A stretch of 64,000 bases of DNA from Woeseiaceae bacterium (GTDB lineage Bacteria; Pseudomonadota; Gammaproteobacteria; Steroidobacterales; Woeseiaceae), in contig JANQMR010000037.1 in NCBI GenBank assembly GCA_028279985.1, positions 1 through 64,000 on the forward strand, read 5' to 3'. Numbering within the stretch: the first letter of the stretch is position 1; every line of letters starts with the position of its first letter. The notes under the pieces were generated by a model that searched no databases, was not told the DNA's origin, and was given only the letters and a program-made list of their open reading frames with translations. Shown here piece after piece: positions 7,854 through 16,339 of the stretch. The position numbers and the translations under genes are program-made.

Positions 7854-8869
7854 TGGCCCAGATGAACATGATCGAGGCGATCCGGTCCGCGCACGACGTG
7901 GTCATGGACCGCGATCCCAGCGTCATCGTCATGGGCCAGGACGTCGGTTACTTCGGCGGCGTGTTCCGCTGCACCGACGGCTTGCAGCGCAAGTACGGCG
8001 AGCACCGCGTCATCGACGCGCCGATTGCCGAAGGGGGCATCATCGGCGCCGCGATCGGCATGGGCGTCAACGGCTTGCGGCCCGTCGCCGAGATCCAGTT
8101 CGCCGATTACATCTATCCGGGCTTCGACCAGGTGGTCAGCGAGCTCGCGAGACTGCGCTATCGTTCCTGCGGCGAGTTCGACTCACCGGTTACGATCCGC
8201 ACGCCCTGCGGCGGCGGCATACGCGGCGGCCAGACGCATTCACAAAGCCCCGAGGCGATCTTCGCGCACGTCAGCGGCATCATGACCGTGATGCCGTCCA
8301 ACCCCTACGACGCCAAGGGGCTTTTGATCGCTTCCATCGAATCCGACGACCCGGTGGTGTTTTTCGAACCCAAGCGCATTTACAACGGGCCTTTCGACGG
8401 CGATCCGGACAAACCTGCGGTGTCCTGGGCCGCCCACGAGAAGGGTGAGGTGCCCGAGGGACATTACACGGTACCGCTGGGCAAAGCCGAAGTCGTTCGC
8501 AGCGGCAGCGAGCTTACGATCATCACCTACGGCACGCTGGTACACGTCGCGGTCGCCGCGGCCGAGGCAACCGGCGTCGATTGTGAGATCATCGACCTCA
8601 GAACGATCGCACCGCTCGACACCGACACCATGGCGGCATCGGTCGACAAGACCGGCCGCTGCCTGGTCGCGCACGAAGCCACGCGTTTCGCCGGCTTCGG
8701 CGCCGAGATCGCGGCGCGCGTGCAGAAGGAGTCGTTCTGGAATCTCGAGGCCCCGGTCGGCCGTATTGCCGGCTGGGACACGCCCTACCCGCACGCCTTC
8801 GAGTGGCAGTACTTCCCGGGCAAGAAACGCATGATGGCCGGCATCCGCAGCATGATGGAGATCGAATGA
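7853..8869 (+). CDS. Branched-chain 2-oxoacid dehydrogenase E1 component, beta subunit
   Basis: A 338-residue transketolase-like subunit beginning MAQMNMIEAIRSAHDVVM. It carries VMGQDVGYFGGVF and the AEIQFADYIYPGFDQ segment that contributes to the ThDP site, plus the C-terminal transketolase domain (IIDLRTIAPLDTDT). The start ATG shares its first base with the stop of E1alpha, and the E2 start overlaps this stop as ATGA, so the three are translationally coupled. A long open frame extends upstream of 7853 but lies over the E1alpha gene and has no family similarity. Confidence 0.93.
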   Translation: MAQMNMIEAIRSAHDVVMDRDPSVIVMGQDVGYFGGVFRCTDGLQRKYGEHRVIDAPIAEGGIIGAAIGMGVNGLRPVAEIQFADYIYPGFDQVVSELARLRYRSCGEFDSPVTIRTPCGGGIRGGQTHSQSPEAIFAHVSGIMTVMPSNPYDAKGLLIASIESDDPVVFFEPKRIYNGPFDGDPDKPAVSWAAHEKGEVPEGHYTVPLGKAEVVRSGSELTIITYGTLVHVAVAAAEATGVDCEIIDLRTIAPLDTDTMAASVDKTGRCLVAHEATRFAGFGAEIAARVQKESFWNLEAPVGRIAGWDTPYPHAFEWQYFPGKKRMMAGIRSMMEIE

Positions 8870-10113
8870 GCGAATACACCTTCAAGCTCCCCGACCTCGG
8901 CGAGGGCACGGTCGAATCCGAGATTGCCGAGTGGTTCATCAAGGTCGGCGACGACGTTGCCGAGGAAGACGTCGTCGGCACGATGATGACCGACAAGGCC
9001 GCGGTCGAGTTACAGTCGCCGGTATCGGGCAAGGTGATCAGGCTGGCGGGCGAGCCGGGCGACGTCATTGCCGTCGGCGCGCCGCTGGTGGTATTCGAAA
9101 CATCGGGCGCAAGAACCGAGCCGGCGACCGGTGCCGCGCCGGAGCCCGCGAACGAAAGTATGCCCGCCGTCGCAACGGAGGCCGCTCCCGAAACCGCGCA
9201 GGTCGCGCAGGCGACGGTAACCGACATCGAGGCGACACCCGCGGCCCGGCGCCGCGTCATGACCTCGCCCGCGATCCGGCGCAGGGCGAAGGAGGCCGGC
9301 ATCGATCTCGGCGCCGTTCCCGGTTCCGGCCCGGGGGGCCGGATCACCCGTCACGATTTCGAGCGGTTTCTCAAACGCCAGGCGATGGCGGGTGCGCCGC
9401 TTGCGGCCGTCGCCGTTCCGGAGACGACCGAAGTCAAGGTCATAGGACTAAGACGCATCATCGCCGAGCGCATGTCGCAGTCGAAACGCGAGATCCCGCA
9501 TTTCGCCTACGTCGAGGAGATCGACGTCACCGAACTGGAAGCCCTGCGCAAACACTTGAACGGCAAGCGCGAGCAATCGGAGCGGCTGACCTTGCTGCCT
9601 TTTGTGGGTCTCGCGCTGATCAGGGCGCTCAGGGAATTTCCGCAGTGTAATACGACCTACGACAGGGATCGCAATGTGCTGTTACGGCACGGCGCCGTGC
9701 ACCTGGGCGTCGCCGCGCAAACGCCGGAGGGCCTCAAGGTGCCCGTGGTCAGGAACGCGCAGGACCTGTCGCTGGACCGGCTTGCCGGCGAAATACGCCG
9801 GCTGTCGGAGGCGGCAAAAAACAATACGGCCAAAAAGGACGAATTGTCCGGCTCGACGATTACGATCACGAGCCTCGGCAAGCTCGGCGGCATCGTCTCG
9901 ACGCCGGTCATCAACCTGCCGGAAGTGGCTATCATCGGCGTGAACCGTGCCGTCGAGCGGCCGGTCGTGATCGACGGCCAGGTTACGGTGCGGCTGATGA
10001 TGAACCTGTCCTCGTCCTTCGATCACCGTTTCGTCGACGGTTACGATGCCGCGGCCATGATCCAGAGCATCAAGGAGATGCTCGAGCATCCGGCAACCCT
10101 ATTCTTGCCGTAA
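8866..10113 (+). CDS. 2-oxoacid dehydrogenase E2, dihydrolipoamide acyltransferase
   Basis: A 415-residue E2 core subunit. One N-terminal lipoyl domain (residues 3-80) has the lipoylated lysine in TDKA (Lys44). A Pro/Ala/Glu-rich linker follows, then a peripheral subunit-binding domain near residues 127-165 (SPAIRRRAKEAG...GPGGRITRHD). The catalytic domain ends with FDHRFVDG, the HxxxDG active-site motif. It transfers the acyl group from lipoamide to CoA. A single lipoyl domain is typical of branched-chain E2. It is coupled to E1beta through an ATGA overlap. Confidence 0.94.
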   Translation: MSEYTFKLPDLGEGTVESEIAEWFIKVGDDVAEEDVVGTMMTDKAAVELQSPVSGKVIRLAGEPGDVIAVGAPLVVFETSGARTEPATGAAPEPANESMPAVATEAAPETAQVAQATVTDIEATPAARRRVMTSPAIRRRAKEAGIDLGAVPGSGPGGRITRHDFERFLKRQAMAGAPLAAVAVPETTEVKVIGLRRIIAERMSQSKREIPHFAYVEEIDVTELEALRKHLNGKREQSERLTLLPFVGLALIRALREFPQCNTTYDRDRNVLLRHGAVHLGVAAQTPEGLKVPVVRNAQDLSLDRLAGEIRRLSEAAKNNTAKKDELSGSTITITSLGKLGGIVSTPVINLPEVAIIGVNRAVERPVVIDGQVTVRLMMNLSSSFDHRFVDGYDAAAMIQSIKEMLEHPATLFLP

Positions 10114-10129
10114 CGAGCGGCCGACAATC

Positions 10130-10837
10130 GTGACCGAATACCTGTTTCCGCCGCCGGCGCCGGTTGCGATTCCGATTCGCGATTCCAGGAAGCGTTTTCC
10201 CGTCAACCGAATTTTCTGTGTCGGCCGGAACTATGCCGCGCACGTCCGTGAAATGGGTTTCGATCCGGATCGGGAACCCCCCTGTTATTTCACGAAATCG
10301 CCCTCGGCAATTGTCGTATCAGAGGGCGAATCGGGCGCCATGATTCCGTATCCGCCGGGTACGTCCGAGTTGCACCACGAAATCGAGCTGGTTGCCGCAA
10401 TCGGACGGGCCGGGTCTCGGATCGCGGTCGAGGACGCGCTGGCGCACGTTTATGGTTACGCCTGCGGCCTGGACATGACGCGACGCGACTTGCAGCTTGC
10501 ATCCCGGGAGAAAAAGGGCCCCTGGGATATCGGCAAGGACTTCGACAACGGCGCGGTCATTACACCAATCCAGCCTGCCGACAGAATCGGCCATCCAGCG
10601 GAGGGCCGGATCTGGCTCACTGTCAATGCAGAGCCCCGGCAGGATGCCGATCTCAGTCAGCTAATTTGGCCGATATCGGAAATCATGTCACACCTGTCCC
10701 GTATTTATCATCTCGTCCCGGGTGATCTGATTTATACGGGAACGCCGGATGGGGTAGGACCGGTGGTCGCGGGTGATCAGATCAGCGGCGGTATCGATGG
10801 CGTGGGCACGGTCTCGCTGACTATCGGGCCTGCATGA
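10130..10837 (+). CDS. Fumarylacetoacetate hydrolase (FAH) family protein
   Basis: A 235-residue protein whose middle and C-terminus match the FAH fold: IFCVGRNYAAHVREMG, FTKSPSAIV, ELHHEIELVAAIGR (the metal-binding Glu/Glu pair), and LIYTGTPDGVGPV at the end. FAHD1-like members hydrolyse acylpyruvates or decarboxylate oxaloacetate with Mg2+. The start is a GTG at 10130, 16 nt after the E2 stop, so it may be the last gene of the 2-oxoacid dehydrogenase operon. The exact substrate is not determined. Confidence 0.88.
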   Translation: MTEYLFPPPAPVAIPIRDSRKRFPVNRIFCVGRNYAAHVREMGFDPDREPPCYFTKSPSAIVVSEGESGAMIPYPPGTSELHHEIELVAAIGRAGSRIAVEDALAHVYGYACGLDMTRRDLQLASREKKGPWDIGKDFDNGAVITPIQPADRIGHPAEGRIWLTVNAEPRQDADLSQLIWPISEIMSHLSRIYHLVPGDLIYTGTPDGVGPVVAGDQISGGIDGVGTVSLTIGPA

Positions 10838-10870
10838 GAAAGCCCCTAGAACGACCGTGAAACGCCGCAG

Positions 10871-11722
10871 TCAGGCGAACACGACGGTTTTCTCGCCGTT
10901 CAACAGCACCCGGTTTTCCGACTGGTAGCGGACCGCGCGGGCCAGCACCCGCTGCTCGACCTCGCGGCCGGCGGCAACCAGTTGCTCGGCGCTTTGCGCG
11001 TGAGTAACGCGCACGACGTCCTGCTCGATGATCGGCCCCTCGTCGAGATCGGCGGTGACGTAATGCGCCGTCGCGCCGATCAGCTTGACGCCGCGGGCAT
11101 GGGCCTGGTGATAGGGGCGCGCCCCTTTGAAACCCGGCAGGAAAGAGTGGTGGATGTTGATCACGCGTCCCGGAAAACGGTGACAGAACTCCGTGGACAA
11201 CACCTGCATGTAACGCGCAAGGACGACAAAGTCGATCCGTTCCCGCTCAATGCGCTCGACCAGGCGCGCTTCCTGCTCGGCCCTGGTCCCGGGCGTGACG
11301 GGCAGGTGAAAAAACGGGATGTCGTCCGATGCAACGAGCCGGTAGGCATCGCGATGATTCGACACGACGGCCGGGATGTCGATTTTGAGCTCCCCCACCC
11401 TGGTGCGGTACAAGAGATCGATCAGGCAATGCAGGTGCCTGGAAACCAGGATCAGCACACGCGGCGCCACCGAATCGTCGGCCAGGTTCCAGCGCATGTC
11501 GAAACGGTCCGCGACGCCGCCCAAGCGCTCACGGATCTCCGCCAGGGACGGGCCGCCGTCTTCGACGTAGAAATTGATGCGCATCGAGAAGTTGTTCGTC
11601 GCGGCGTCGCCGTACTGCGCACTCTCGACGATGTTGCCGGCGAGGCCGACGATCGCGCCGGTCACGCTGTGGACGATACCCGGCCGGTCCGGGCAGGTGA
11701 GGGTCAGGGTGTAACCGGGCAT
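10871..11722 (-). CDS. purU: Formyltetrahydrofolate deformylase
   Basis: A 283-residue enzyme that hydrolyses 10-formyl-THF to formate and THF, feeding purine synthesis and balancing one-carbon pools. It has an N-terminal ACT domain (residues 1-85, YTLTLTCPDRPGIVHSVTG) and a C-terminal formyltransferase domain with NIHHSFLPGFKGARPYHQA and the catalytic Asp in DLDEGPIIEQD. The ATG at 11722 gives the usual PurU length; a TTG twenty codons upstream (11782) is possible but would add an unusual tail. It is divergent from the GbsR/MarR gene and shares its control region. Confidence 0.95.
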   Translation of the reverse strand: MPGYTLTLTCPDRPGIVHSVTGAIVGLAGNIVESAQYGDAATNNFSMRINFYVEDGGPSLAEIRERLGGVADRFDMRWNLADDSVAPRVLILVSRHLHCLIDLLYRTRVGELKIDIPAVVSNHRDAYRLVASDDIPFFHLPVTPGTRAEQEARLVERIERERIDFVVLARYMQVLSTEFCHRFPGRVINIHHSFLPGFKGARPYHQAHARGVKLIGATAHYVTADLDEGPIIEQDVVRVTHAQSAEQLVAAGREVEQRVLARAVRYQSENRVLLNGEKTVVFA

Positions 11723-11796
11723 GCGCAAGCTCTGTTCGTCGGTCCCGGCCGCGAGACTGACCTGCCCGGCGCCCCAAGGCAAGGCGGAGAAAACGT

Positions 11797-11843
11797 TTGA
11801 ACTCAGTCTAAACAGTTTCTATAATTTCAATAATTCTTGAAAT
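11797..11843 (+). promoter_or_regulatory. Sigma70 promoter with overlapping dyad operator for gbsR-cydAB
   Basis: TTGAAC (11797-11802) and TATAAT (11820-11825) are separated by exactly 17 bp, a near-ideal sigma70 promoter. It points towards the GbsR/MarR gene, whose ATG is at 11872. Directly over and after the -10 lies a perfect dyad, ATTTCAA (11824-11830), spacer TAATTC, TTGAAAT (11837-11843). That is the right position for a repressor, most simply the GbsR/MarR protein itself. Confidence 0.7.
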
Positions 11844-11871
11844 AGCAGGAACACCGATCTCGGAGACGGGC

Positions 11872-12438
11872 ATGCAGGTCACGGACTTCCAGCAGGCATT
11901 CATTCTGCACTTCGGCGAGATGGGCAGCCGCTGGGGCATCAATCGCACGGTCGGCCAGATCTATGCACTGTTGTTCGTCAGCGAGGCGCCGCTCAATGCC
12001 GAGCGGATCACCGAGGCGCTGGGCATGTCCCGTTCGAACGTCAGCATGGGCCTCAAGGAGTTGCAGTCCTGGCGCCTGGTGCAACGCACGCACCTGCCGG
12101 GTGACCGGCGCGAGTATTTTTCGGCGCCCGAGGACGTCTGGGAGATCTTGAGAATCCTGGTCGAGGAACGCCGCAAGCGCGAGATCGACCCGACCCTCAG
12201 CATGTTGCGGGAGGCGCAGCTCGACAAGCCCGAGGTCGCCGCCGATCGATACGCCCAGGCCAGGATGCAGGACATGCTGAATCTGATCGAGCTGGTGACC
12301 GGCTGGTTCGACGAATTGCAGCAACTAGACCAGGACACGATGCTCAAGCTGATGAAACTCGGCGGCGGCGTCAAGAAGCTGGTCGCAGCCAAACAGCGTA
12401 TCAGCGGCAAGGCACGCCGCCAGTCTTCCACACACTGA
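11872..12438 (+). CDS. GbsR/MarR-family transcriptional regulator
   Basis: A 188-residue protein with a winged helix-turn-helix over residues 25-95 (INRTVGQIYALLFVSEAPL...ITEALGMSRSNVSMGLKEL) and a helical C-terminus. The N-terminal FGEMGSRWGINRTVGQIYALLF signature is that of the GbsR branch of MarR regulators. The cytochrome bd genes follow 20 nt after the stop, so it probably controls their expression and its own through the dyad at 11824-11843. The effector is unknown. Confidence 0.88.
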   Translation: MQVTDFQQAFILHFGEMGSRWGINRTVGQIYALLFVSEAPLNAERITEALGMSRSNVSMGLKELQSWRLVQRTHLPGDRREYFSAPEDVWEILRILVEERRKREIDPTLSMLREAQLDKPEVAADRYAQARMQDMLNLIELVTGWFDELQQLDQDTMLKLMKLGGGVKKLVAAKQRISGKARRQSSTH

Positions 12439-12458
12439 GCTTACAGGACGGTCTTTCG

Positions 12459-13832
12459 ATGGACCCGCTACTCTTGTCCCGGCTGCAATTCGCGGCCAAC
12501 ATCAGTTTCCATATCCTTTTTCCGATGATCACGATCGCGCTCGGCTGGGTGCTGCTGTTCTTCAAACTGCGTTACAACCGGACCGGCGACGACAAATGGA
12601 TGAACGCCTACCGGCTGTGGGTCAAGGTGTTCGCGCTGAGCTTCGCGCTGGGCGTCGTCAGCGGCATCACGATGAGTTTCCAGTTCGGCACCAACTGGCC
12701 GGGGTTCATGGAGACCGTCGGCAATATTGCCGGCCCCCTGCTCGCCTATGAGGTGTTGACGGCGTTTTTCCTGGAGGCGACCTTCCTCGGCATCATGTTG
12801 TTCGGCTTCAAGCGGGTCAGCAACCGCGTGCACACGCTGGCCACCGTGCTGGTTGCCGTCGGCACGACCCTGTCGGCGTTCTGGATTCTGGCCCTGAACT
12901 CGTGGATGCATACGCCGGCCGGCTTCGAGATGCGCGACGGCGTCGCGCATGCCACCGACTGGCTGGCGATCGTCTTCAACCCGTCGTTCGTTTATCGTTT
13001 GACTCATACGATGATCGCGTCGTTTCTGACGGTCGCGTTCCTGATCGCCGGCCTGTCGGCGTATCGCTGGCTGCGCGGCGACCGTACGCCGGCCGTCGCC
13101 GCGGCGCTCAAAGTCGGCGTCTATCTCGCCGCGGTCCTGACGCCGACCCAGGTACTGGTCGGCGATTTGCACGGTTTGAACACGCTCGAACACCAGCCGG
13201 CGAAGATCGCCGCGATGGAAGGACTCTGGGAAACCCAAAACGGCGCGCCGCTGGTGCTGTTCGGACTTCCGGACGCGGAAACGCAGTCGAACCGTTTTGC
13301 CGTCGAGATCCCGAAACTGGCATCGCTGATCCTGACGCATGAGCTGGACGGAGAAGTCAAGGGCATCGACGCGTTCGAGGACGCACATCCGCCGGTTGCG
13401 ATGGTGTTTTGGTCGTTTCGGATCATGGTCGGTATCGGCCTGTTGATGTTGCTGGTCTCCTGGCTGGGTGCATACGCATTGAAACGGCGCGGCGAAATCG
13501 GTCCCCGGCTCGGCCGGGTTCTGGTCTGGATGAGCTTCTCGGGATGGGTTGCCGTGTTGAGCGGCTGGTACACGACCGAAATCGGCCGCCAGCCCTACCT
13601 GGTCCACGGCGTGCTGCGAACGGCCGACGCCGTCACCAGCGTGCCGCCGCTCAGCATCGGAATCACGCTGGTTGCCTACCTGACGACATACGTCGTACTC
13701 GTGGGCGCCTATGTCTCGGTGGTGTTTTATCTCGCGCGCCAGGCAGGTCGCAGCGAAACCAAACGTTCCGAGCCTACGGCGCTAGGGCCGCCGGTGTTGC
13801 CGCTCGCCACCAGGGAGCCCGGTCGTGCCTGA
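12459..13832 (+). CDS. cydA: Cytochrome bd-type ubiquinol oxidase subunit I (CydA/CioA)
   Basis: A 457-residue integral membrane subunit carrying haems b558, b595 and d. The haem ligand His is in the first helix (LSRLQFAANISFHILFP), the second near Met of VFWSFRIMVGIG, and GRQPYLVHG is the conserved quinol-oxidase motif with E and R nearby (TTEIGRQPY). At 457 residues it is shorter than E. coli CydA and so has the short Q-loop of the cyanide-insensitive (CioA) branch. It reduces O2 to water using quinol, without proton pumping but with high oxygen affinity. It follows the GbsR gene and overlaps subunit II by 8 nt. Confidence 0.95.
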   Translation: MDPLLLSRLQFAANISFHILFPMITIALGWVLLFFKLRYNRTGDDKWMNAYRLWVKVFALSFALGVVSGITMSFQFGTNWPGFMETVGNIAGPLLAYEVLTAFFLEATFLGIMLFGFKRVSNRVHTLATVLVAVGTTLSAFWILALNSWMHTPAGFEMRDGVAHATDWLAIVFNPSFVYRLTHTMIASFLTVAFLIAGLSAYRWLRGDRTPAVAAALKVGVYLAAVLTPTQVLVGDLHGLNTLEHQPAKIAAMEGLWETQNGAPLVLFGLPDAETQSNRFAVEIPKLASLILTHELDGEVKGIDAFEDAHPPVAMVFWSFRIMVGIGLLMLLVSWLGAYALKRRGEIGPRLGRVLVWMSFSGWVAVLSGWYTTEIGRQPYLVHGVLRTADAVTSVPPLSIGITLVAYLTTYVVLVGAYVSVVFYLARQAGRSETKRSEPTALGPPVLPLATREPGRA

Positions 13833-14859
13833 GCTGGTCCCGGATCTCACCCAGCCAGCCGGCTGGCTGCCGCTGGCGTTCATGATCGTGATGGGGCTGT
13901 CGATACTCGCCTACGTCATCCTCGACGGTTACGACCTCGGCGTCGGCATCCTGCTCGAAGCCGCCGGCGACGGCCAGAAAGACCGGATGATCGCGTCGAT
14001 CGGCCCGTTCTGGGATGCCAACGAAACCTGGCTGGTGCTGGGCGTGGGAATACTGCTGGTGGCGTTTCCGACCGCACACGGCATCGTGCTCGGCGAGCTC
14101 TACCTGCCCGTGGCGCTGATGCTGATCGGCCTTACGCTGCGCGGCGTGGCTTTCGATTTCCGGGTCAAGGCCGGCGCCCGTTTCAAACGGGGTTGGGACC
14201 GGGCGTTTTTCGTGGGCTCGCTACTGGCCTCCCTGGCACAGGGTTACATGCTGGGTCTGGTCGTCATCGGCTTCGAAGCCGACATGCCGGGGCTCTTGTT
14301 CGCCGCCTTCATCGGCGTCTGCCTGGCCTCGGGTTACGCGCTGCTCGGCGCCACGTGGCTGATCATCAAGACCACCGGCGAGCTGCAGCTCAGGGCGGTT
14401 GCCTGGGCGAAACGTTCGATGGCACTGCTCGGCGTCGGCATCGCCGCAGTCTCGCTCGCAACGCCGCTGGTCAGCGAGCGAATTTTTCACAAATGGTTCG
14501 ACTTCGAAAACCTGATCGTGTTGTGGCCGATGCCGGTGATCACGGCGCTGCTGTTTTTCATCGTCTGGCGATCGCTGTCGCGGCTGCCGCACCGGCTCGC
14601 GCAGAACAACGACTACGGCGACTGGGTGCCTTTCGGCGCGACCGTCGGCATCTTCATGCTGGCGTTCCACGGACTGGCCTACAGCCTGTTTCCCTACCTC
14701 GTCATCGAGCGGCTGACGATTTGGGAAGCGGCCGCGGCGCCGGAATCGCTGATGATCATATTCGTCGGCGCCGTGATCGTGCTGCCGACCATCGTCGGCT
14801 ACTCGGTGTTCGCCTACCGTGTGTTCCGGGGCAAGGCCACCGATCTCGAATATTATTAG
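13825..14859 (+). CDS. cydB: Cytochrome bd-type ubiquinol oxidase subunit II (CydB/CioB)
   Basis: A 344-residue membrane protein with about eight to nine helices. The ILDGYDLGVGILL helix with the conserved Asp and the WDANETWLVLGVGILL segment are diagnostic of subunit II. It pairs with subunit I to form the oxidase. The start is GTG at 13825, overlapping the end of subunit I by 8 nt, which indicates coupled translation. No CydX-like small subunit follows before the convergent NYN gene. Confidence 0.95.
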   Translation: MPELVPDLTQPAGWLPLAFMIVMGLSILAYVILDGYDLGVGILLEAAGDGQKDRMIASIGPFWDANETWLVLGVGILLVAFPTAHGIVLGELYLPVALMLIGLTLRGVAFDFRVKAGARFKRGWDRAFFVGSLLASLAQGYMLGLVVIGFEADMPGLLFAAFIGVCLASGYALLGATWLIIKTTGELQLRAVAWAKRSMALLGVGIAAVSLATPLVSERIFHKWFDFENLIVLWPMPVITALLFFIVWRSLSRLPHRLAQNNDYGDWVPFGATVGIFMLAFHGLAYSLFPYLVIERLTIWEAAAAPESLMIIFVGAVIVLPTIVGYSVFAYRVFRGKATDLEYY

Positions 14860-14878
14860 TGCCTGGTCCCGCGAGTGA
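14856..14878 (+). repeat. Dispersed intergenic motif, copy A
   Basis: TTAGTGCCTGGTCCCGCGAG and the three following bases start on the TAG stop of cydB. Closely similar sequences occur at 26129-26151 and 47274-47296, and the first half recurs at 20288-20300. The motif may be a relic of insertion-sequence ends or an intergenic repeat family; too few copies are visible to decide. Confidence 0.45.
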
Positions 14879-14920
14879 CCTGCGGAATGCGGCATTGACG
14901 GCTGCGGGCAGACCCGAGCC

Positions 14921-15736
14921 TCAGGCCTTGTCGGCGCGGATACTGCGCACGATGTAGCCGCCCGATTTTTCGTCGAGCTCGAGCGCTAGCTGCTCGCGCG
15001 CGGCAGCTTCTTCGAGCAGGTCGCCGAAGGAGCTGAAACCGTAAAAAGACTCGTTGAACCCCGGCCTGCGGCGTTTCAGGGTCTGTTTGATCATCGATCC
15101 CCAGAGCTTTTCCCGGTCGCCGCGCTCGGCGTACAGGGCCTGGGTGGTTTCGACGACCAGGTCGATGGCTTCCTGCGCCGGATCCGCCGGTTTTTTTACG
15201 GGTTTTCGTTTGGCCTTCTTGGTCTTGCGTTTGGTCTTCGCACGTCCGGCACCGCGCTTCGAGGCAGGGTCCCGCACCAGGTCGTCGTAGAGAATGAACT
15301 CATCACAATTGCTGATCAAGAGATCCGACGTGGATTGTTTGACGCCCACGCCGATGACGGTCTTGGCGTTCTCGCGCAGTTTGCTGACCAGCGGTGAGAA
15401 GTCCGAGTCGCCGGAGATGATCACAAACGTGTCGATGTGCTCCTTGGTGTAACAAAGGTCCAGCGCGTCGACGACCATGCGGATATCGGCCGAGTTTTTG
15501 CCCGACAACTTGATATGCGGTACCTCGATCAACTCGAACGAGGCCTCGTGCATGGCCGGCTTGAACTCCTTGTAGCGATCCCAGTCGCAATAGGCTTTCT
15601 TGGCGACGATGCTGCCTTTCAGCAGTAATCGTTCCAGGATCAACTGGATGTCGAATTTCGCAAACTGCGCCTCGCGCACGCCAATGGCGACGTTTTCGAA
15701 GTCGCAGAATACCGCCAGATTCCGGTCGTCACTCAT
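14921..15736 (-). CDS. NYN-domain (LabA/DUF88) protein with C-terminal LOTUS/OST-HTH domain
   Basis: A 271-residue protein. The N-terminal NYN PIN-like nuclease domain (residues 5-160) shows the acidic residues expected for metal-dependent RNase folds: AVFCDFENVAIG, DIRMVVDALDL, and VIISGDSDFSPLVSKLRE. A basic linker rich in Lys/Arg (residues ~175-195, KTKRKTKKAKRK) follows, then a LOTUS/OST-HTH domain (residues ~200-265, DREKLWGSMIKQTLKRRRPGF...FGDLLEEA) thought to bind RNA. The architecture is that of the widespread LabA-like proteins. The three CCCAGAC repeats abut its start codon and leave no normal Shine-Dalgarno sequence. Its target is unknown. Confidence 0.92.
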   Translation of the reverse strand: MSDDRNLAVFCDFENVAIGVREAQFAKFDIQLILERLLLKGSIVAKKAYCDWDRYKEFKPAMHEASFELIEVPHIKLSGKNSADIRMVVDALDLCYTKEHIDTFVIISGDSDFSPLVSKLRENAKTVIGVGVKQSTSDLLISNCDEFILYDDLVRDPASKRGAGRAKTKRKTKKAKRKPVKKPADPAQEAIDLVVETTQALYAERGDREKLWGSMIKQTLKRRRPGFNESFYGFSSFGDLLEEAAAREQLALELDEKSGGYIVRSIRADKA

Positions 15737-15779
15737 AGTCTGGGTATTGTCCTAGTCTGGGTATTGGTCTGGGTATTCG
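15737..15779. repeat. Imperfect tandem array with CCCAGAC core, upstream of the NYN gene
   Basis: Read on the minus strand, AATACCCAGAC occurs three times in about 42 bp (each followed by C, TAGGAC or T), the last ending against the ATG at 15736. The spacing is 12-17 bp. A related array with the same CCCAGAC core lies upstream of the ATPase A gene (20233-20287). Confidence 0.75.
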
Positions 15780-15860
15780 GGCCTGTTCGCCGACGGCCTG
15801 AAACTGATGCATCGCCTCGAAGACCGGCGATGCGAGTCTCGCAAGTCGGCATGCCGATGT

Positions 15861-15876
15861 CCAGGGAGCCTCTGCA
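15861..15876 (+). repeat. 16-bp dispersed repeat, copy 1
   Basis: CCAGGGAGCCTCTGCA is identical to 30833-30848 in the hydrogenase operon, 15 kb away. It resembles the outer end of some insertion sequences, but no transposase is near either copy. Confidence 0.45.
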
Positions 15877-15932
15877 AGAATCCGGCAAGGCTGCCTAGAA
15901 GACGAAAAACTGGAACGAAAAAGGCGAAAAAG

Positions 15933-15960
15933 AAAAAAGGCGGCCAGCCGGCCACCTTTT
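15933..15960 (-). terminator. Intrinsic terminator on the minus strand
   Basis: Read on the minus strand, GGTGGCC, loop GGCT, GGCCGCC forms a 7-bp stem (one G-U pair) flanked by A4 before and T6-C-T5 after. It would stop minus-strand transcripts starting near 16300-16400 before they reach the NYN gene. On the plus strand only four T follow. Confidence 0.65.
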
Positions 15961-16138
15961 GAGAAGAAGGACGCTTAAGGTAGTACTGCTTTGTCGCGCC
16001 GCCGATTCCTTCACCGCTCACCGGCCTTTCGGCCGGCTTCGCGCTTCCGGTCCCGATGACGCTCTTGATATCGGGCTACCTTTGGCATAACCCAAGGGCC
16101 AGGTTCCGAGTCTCGCCTTCGGGTTCCTGCGGTTCCGA

Positions 16139-16339
16139 TCACCCGCTTACGCCTGTGATCTCCCCACCGGTTCTGCCTTTGCGTCCACCGCCCCCGACAC
16201 TGACCGAGGCTCGGACCTCGTTTAGCAGGGCGGTCGTCAACGAGCGAACCCATTGACTTGAGGCTAATGCCTCAACTTTGAGATTAACTTCGTGCGAAAT
16301 GATTTCAACTTTTTTTTCGGAAGGTTTTTTTTGCTGCAC
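16139..16339 (-). CDS. Doubtful small ORF (66 aa)
   Basis: A GTG-started frame of 66 codons, beginning VQQKKPSEKKVEIIS and ending RTGGEITGVSG. Its first half uses AT-rich codons unlike the neighbouring genes and its second half is Gly/Arg-rich. It lies upstream of the minus-strand terminator at 15933-15960, which fits a minus-strand transcript, but there is no clear ribosome-binding site or family. It could equally be part of a non-coding RNA. Confidence 0.2.
   Translation of the reverse strand: MQQKKPSEKKVEIISHEVNLKVEALASSQWVRSLTTALLNEVRASVSVGGGGRKGRTGGEITGVSG

Noticed and set aside
15752..16253. Two minus-strand frames in the 1-kb gap
   Set aside because: Their residues are Arg- and Phe-rich, without plausible starts or domains, and they run across a terminator hairpin.
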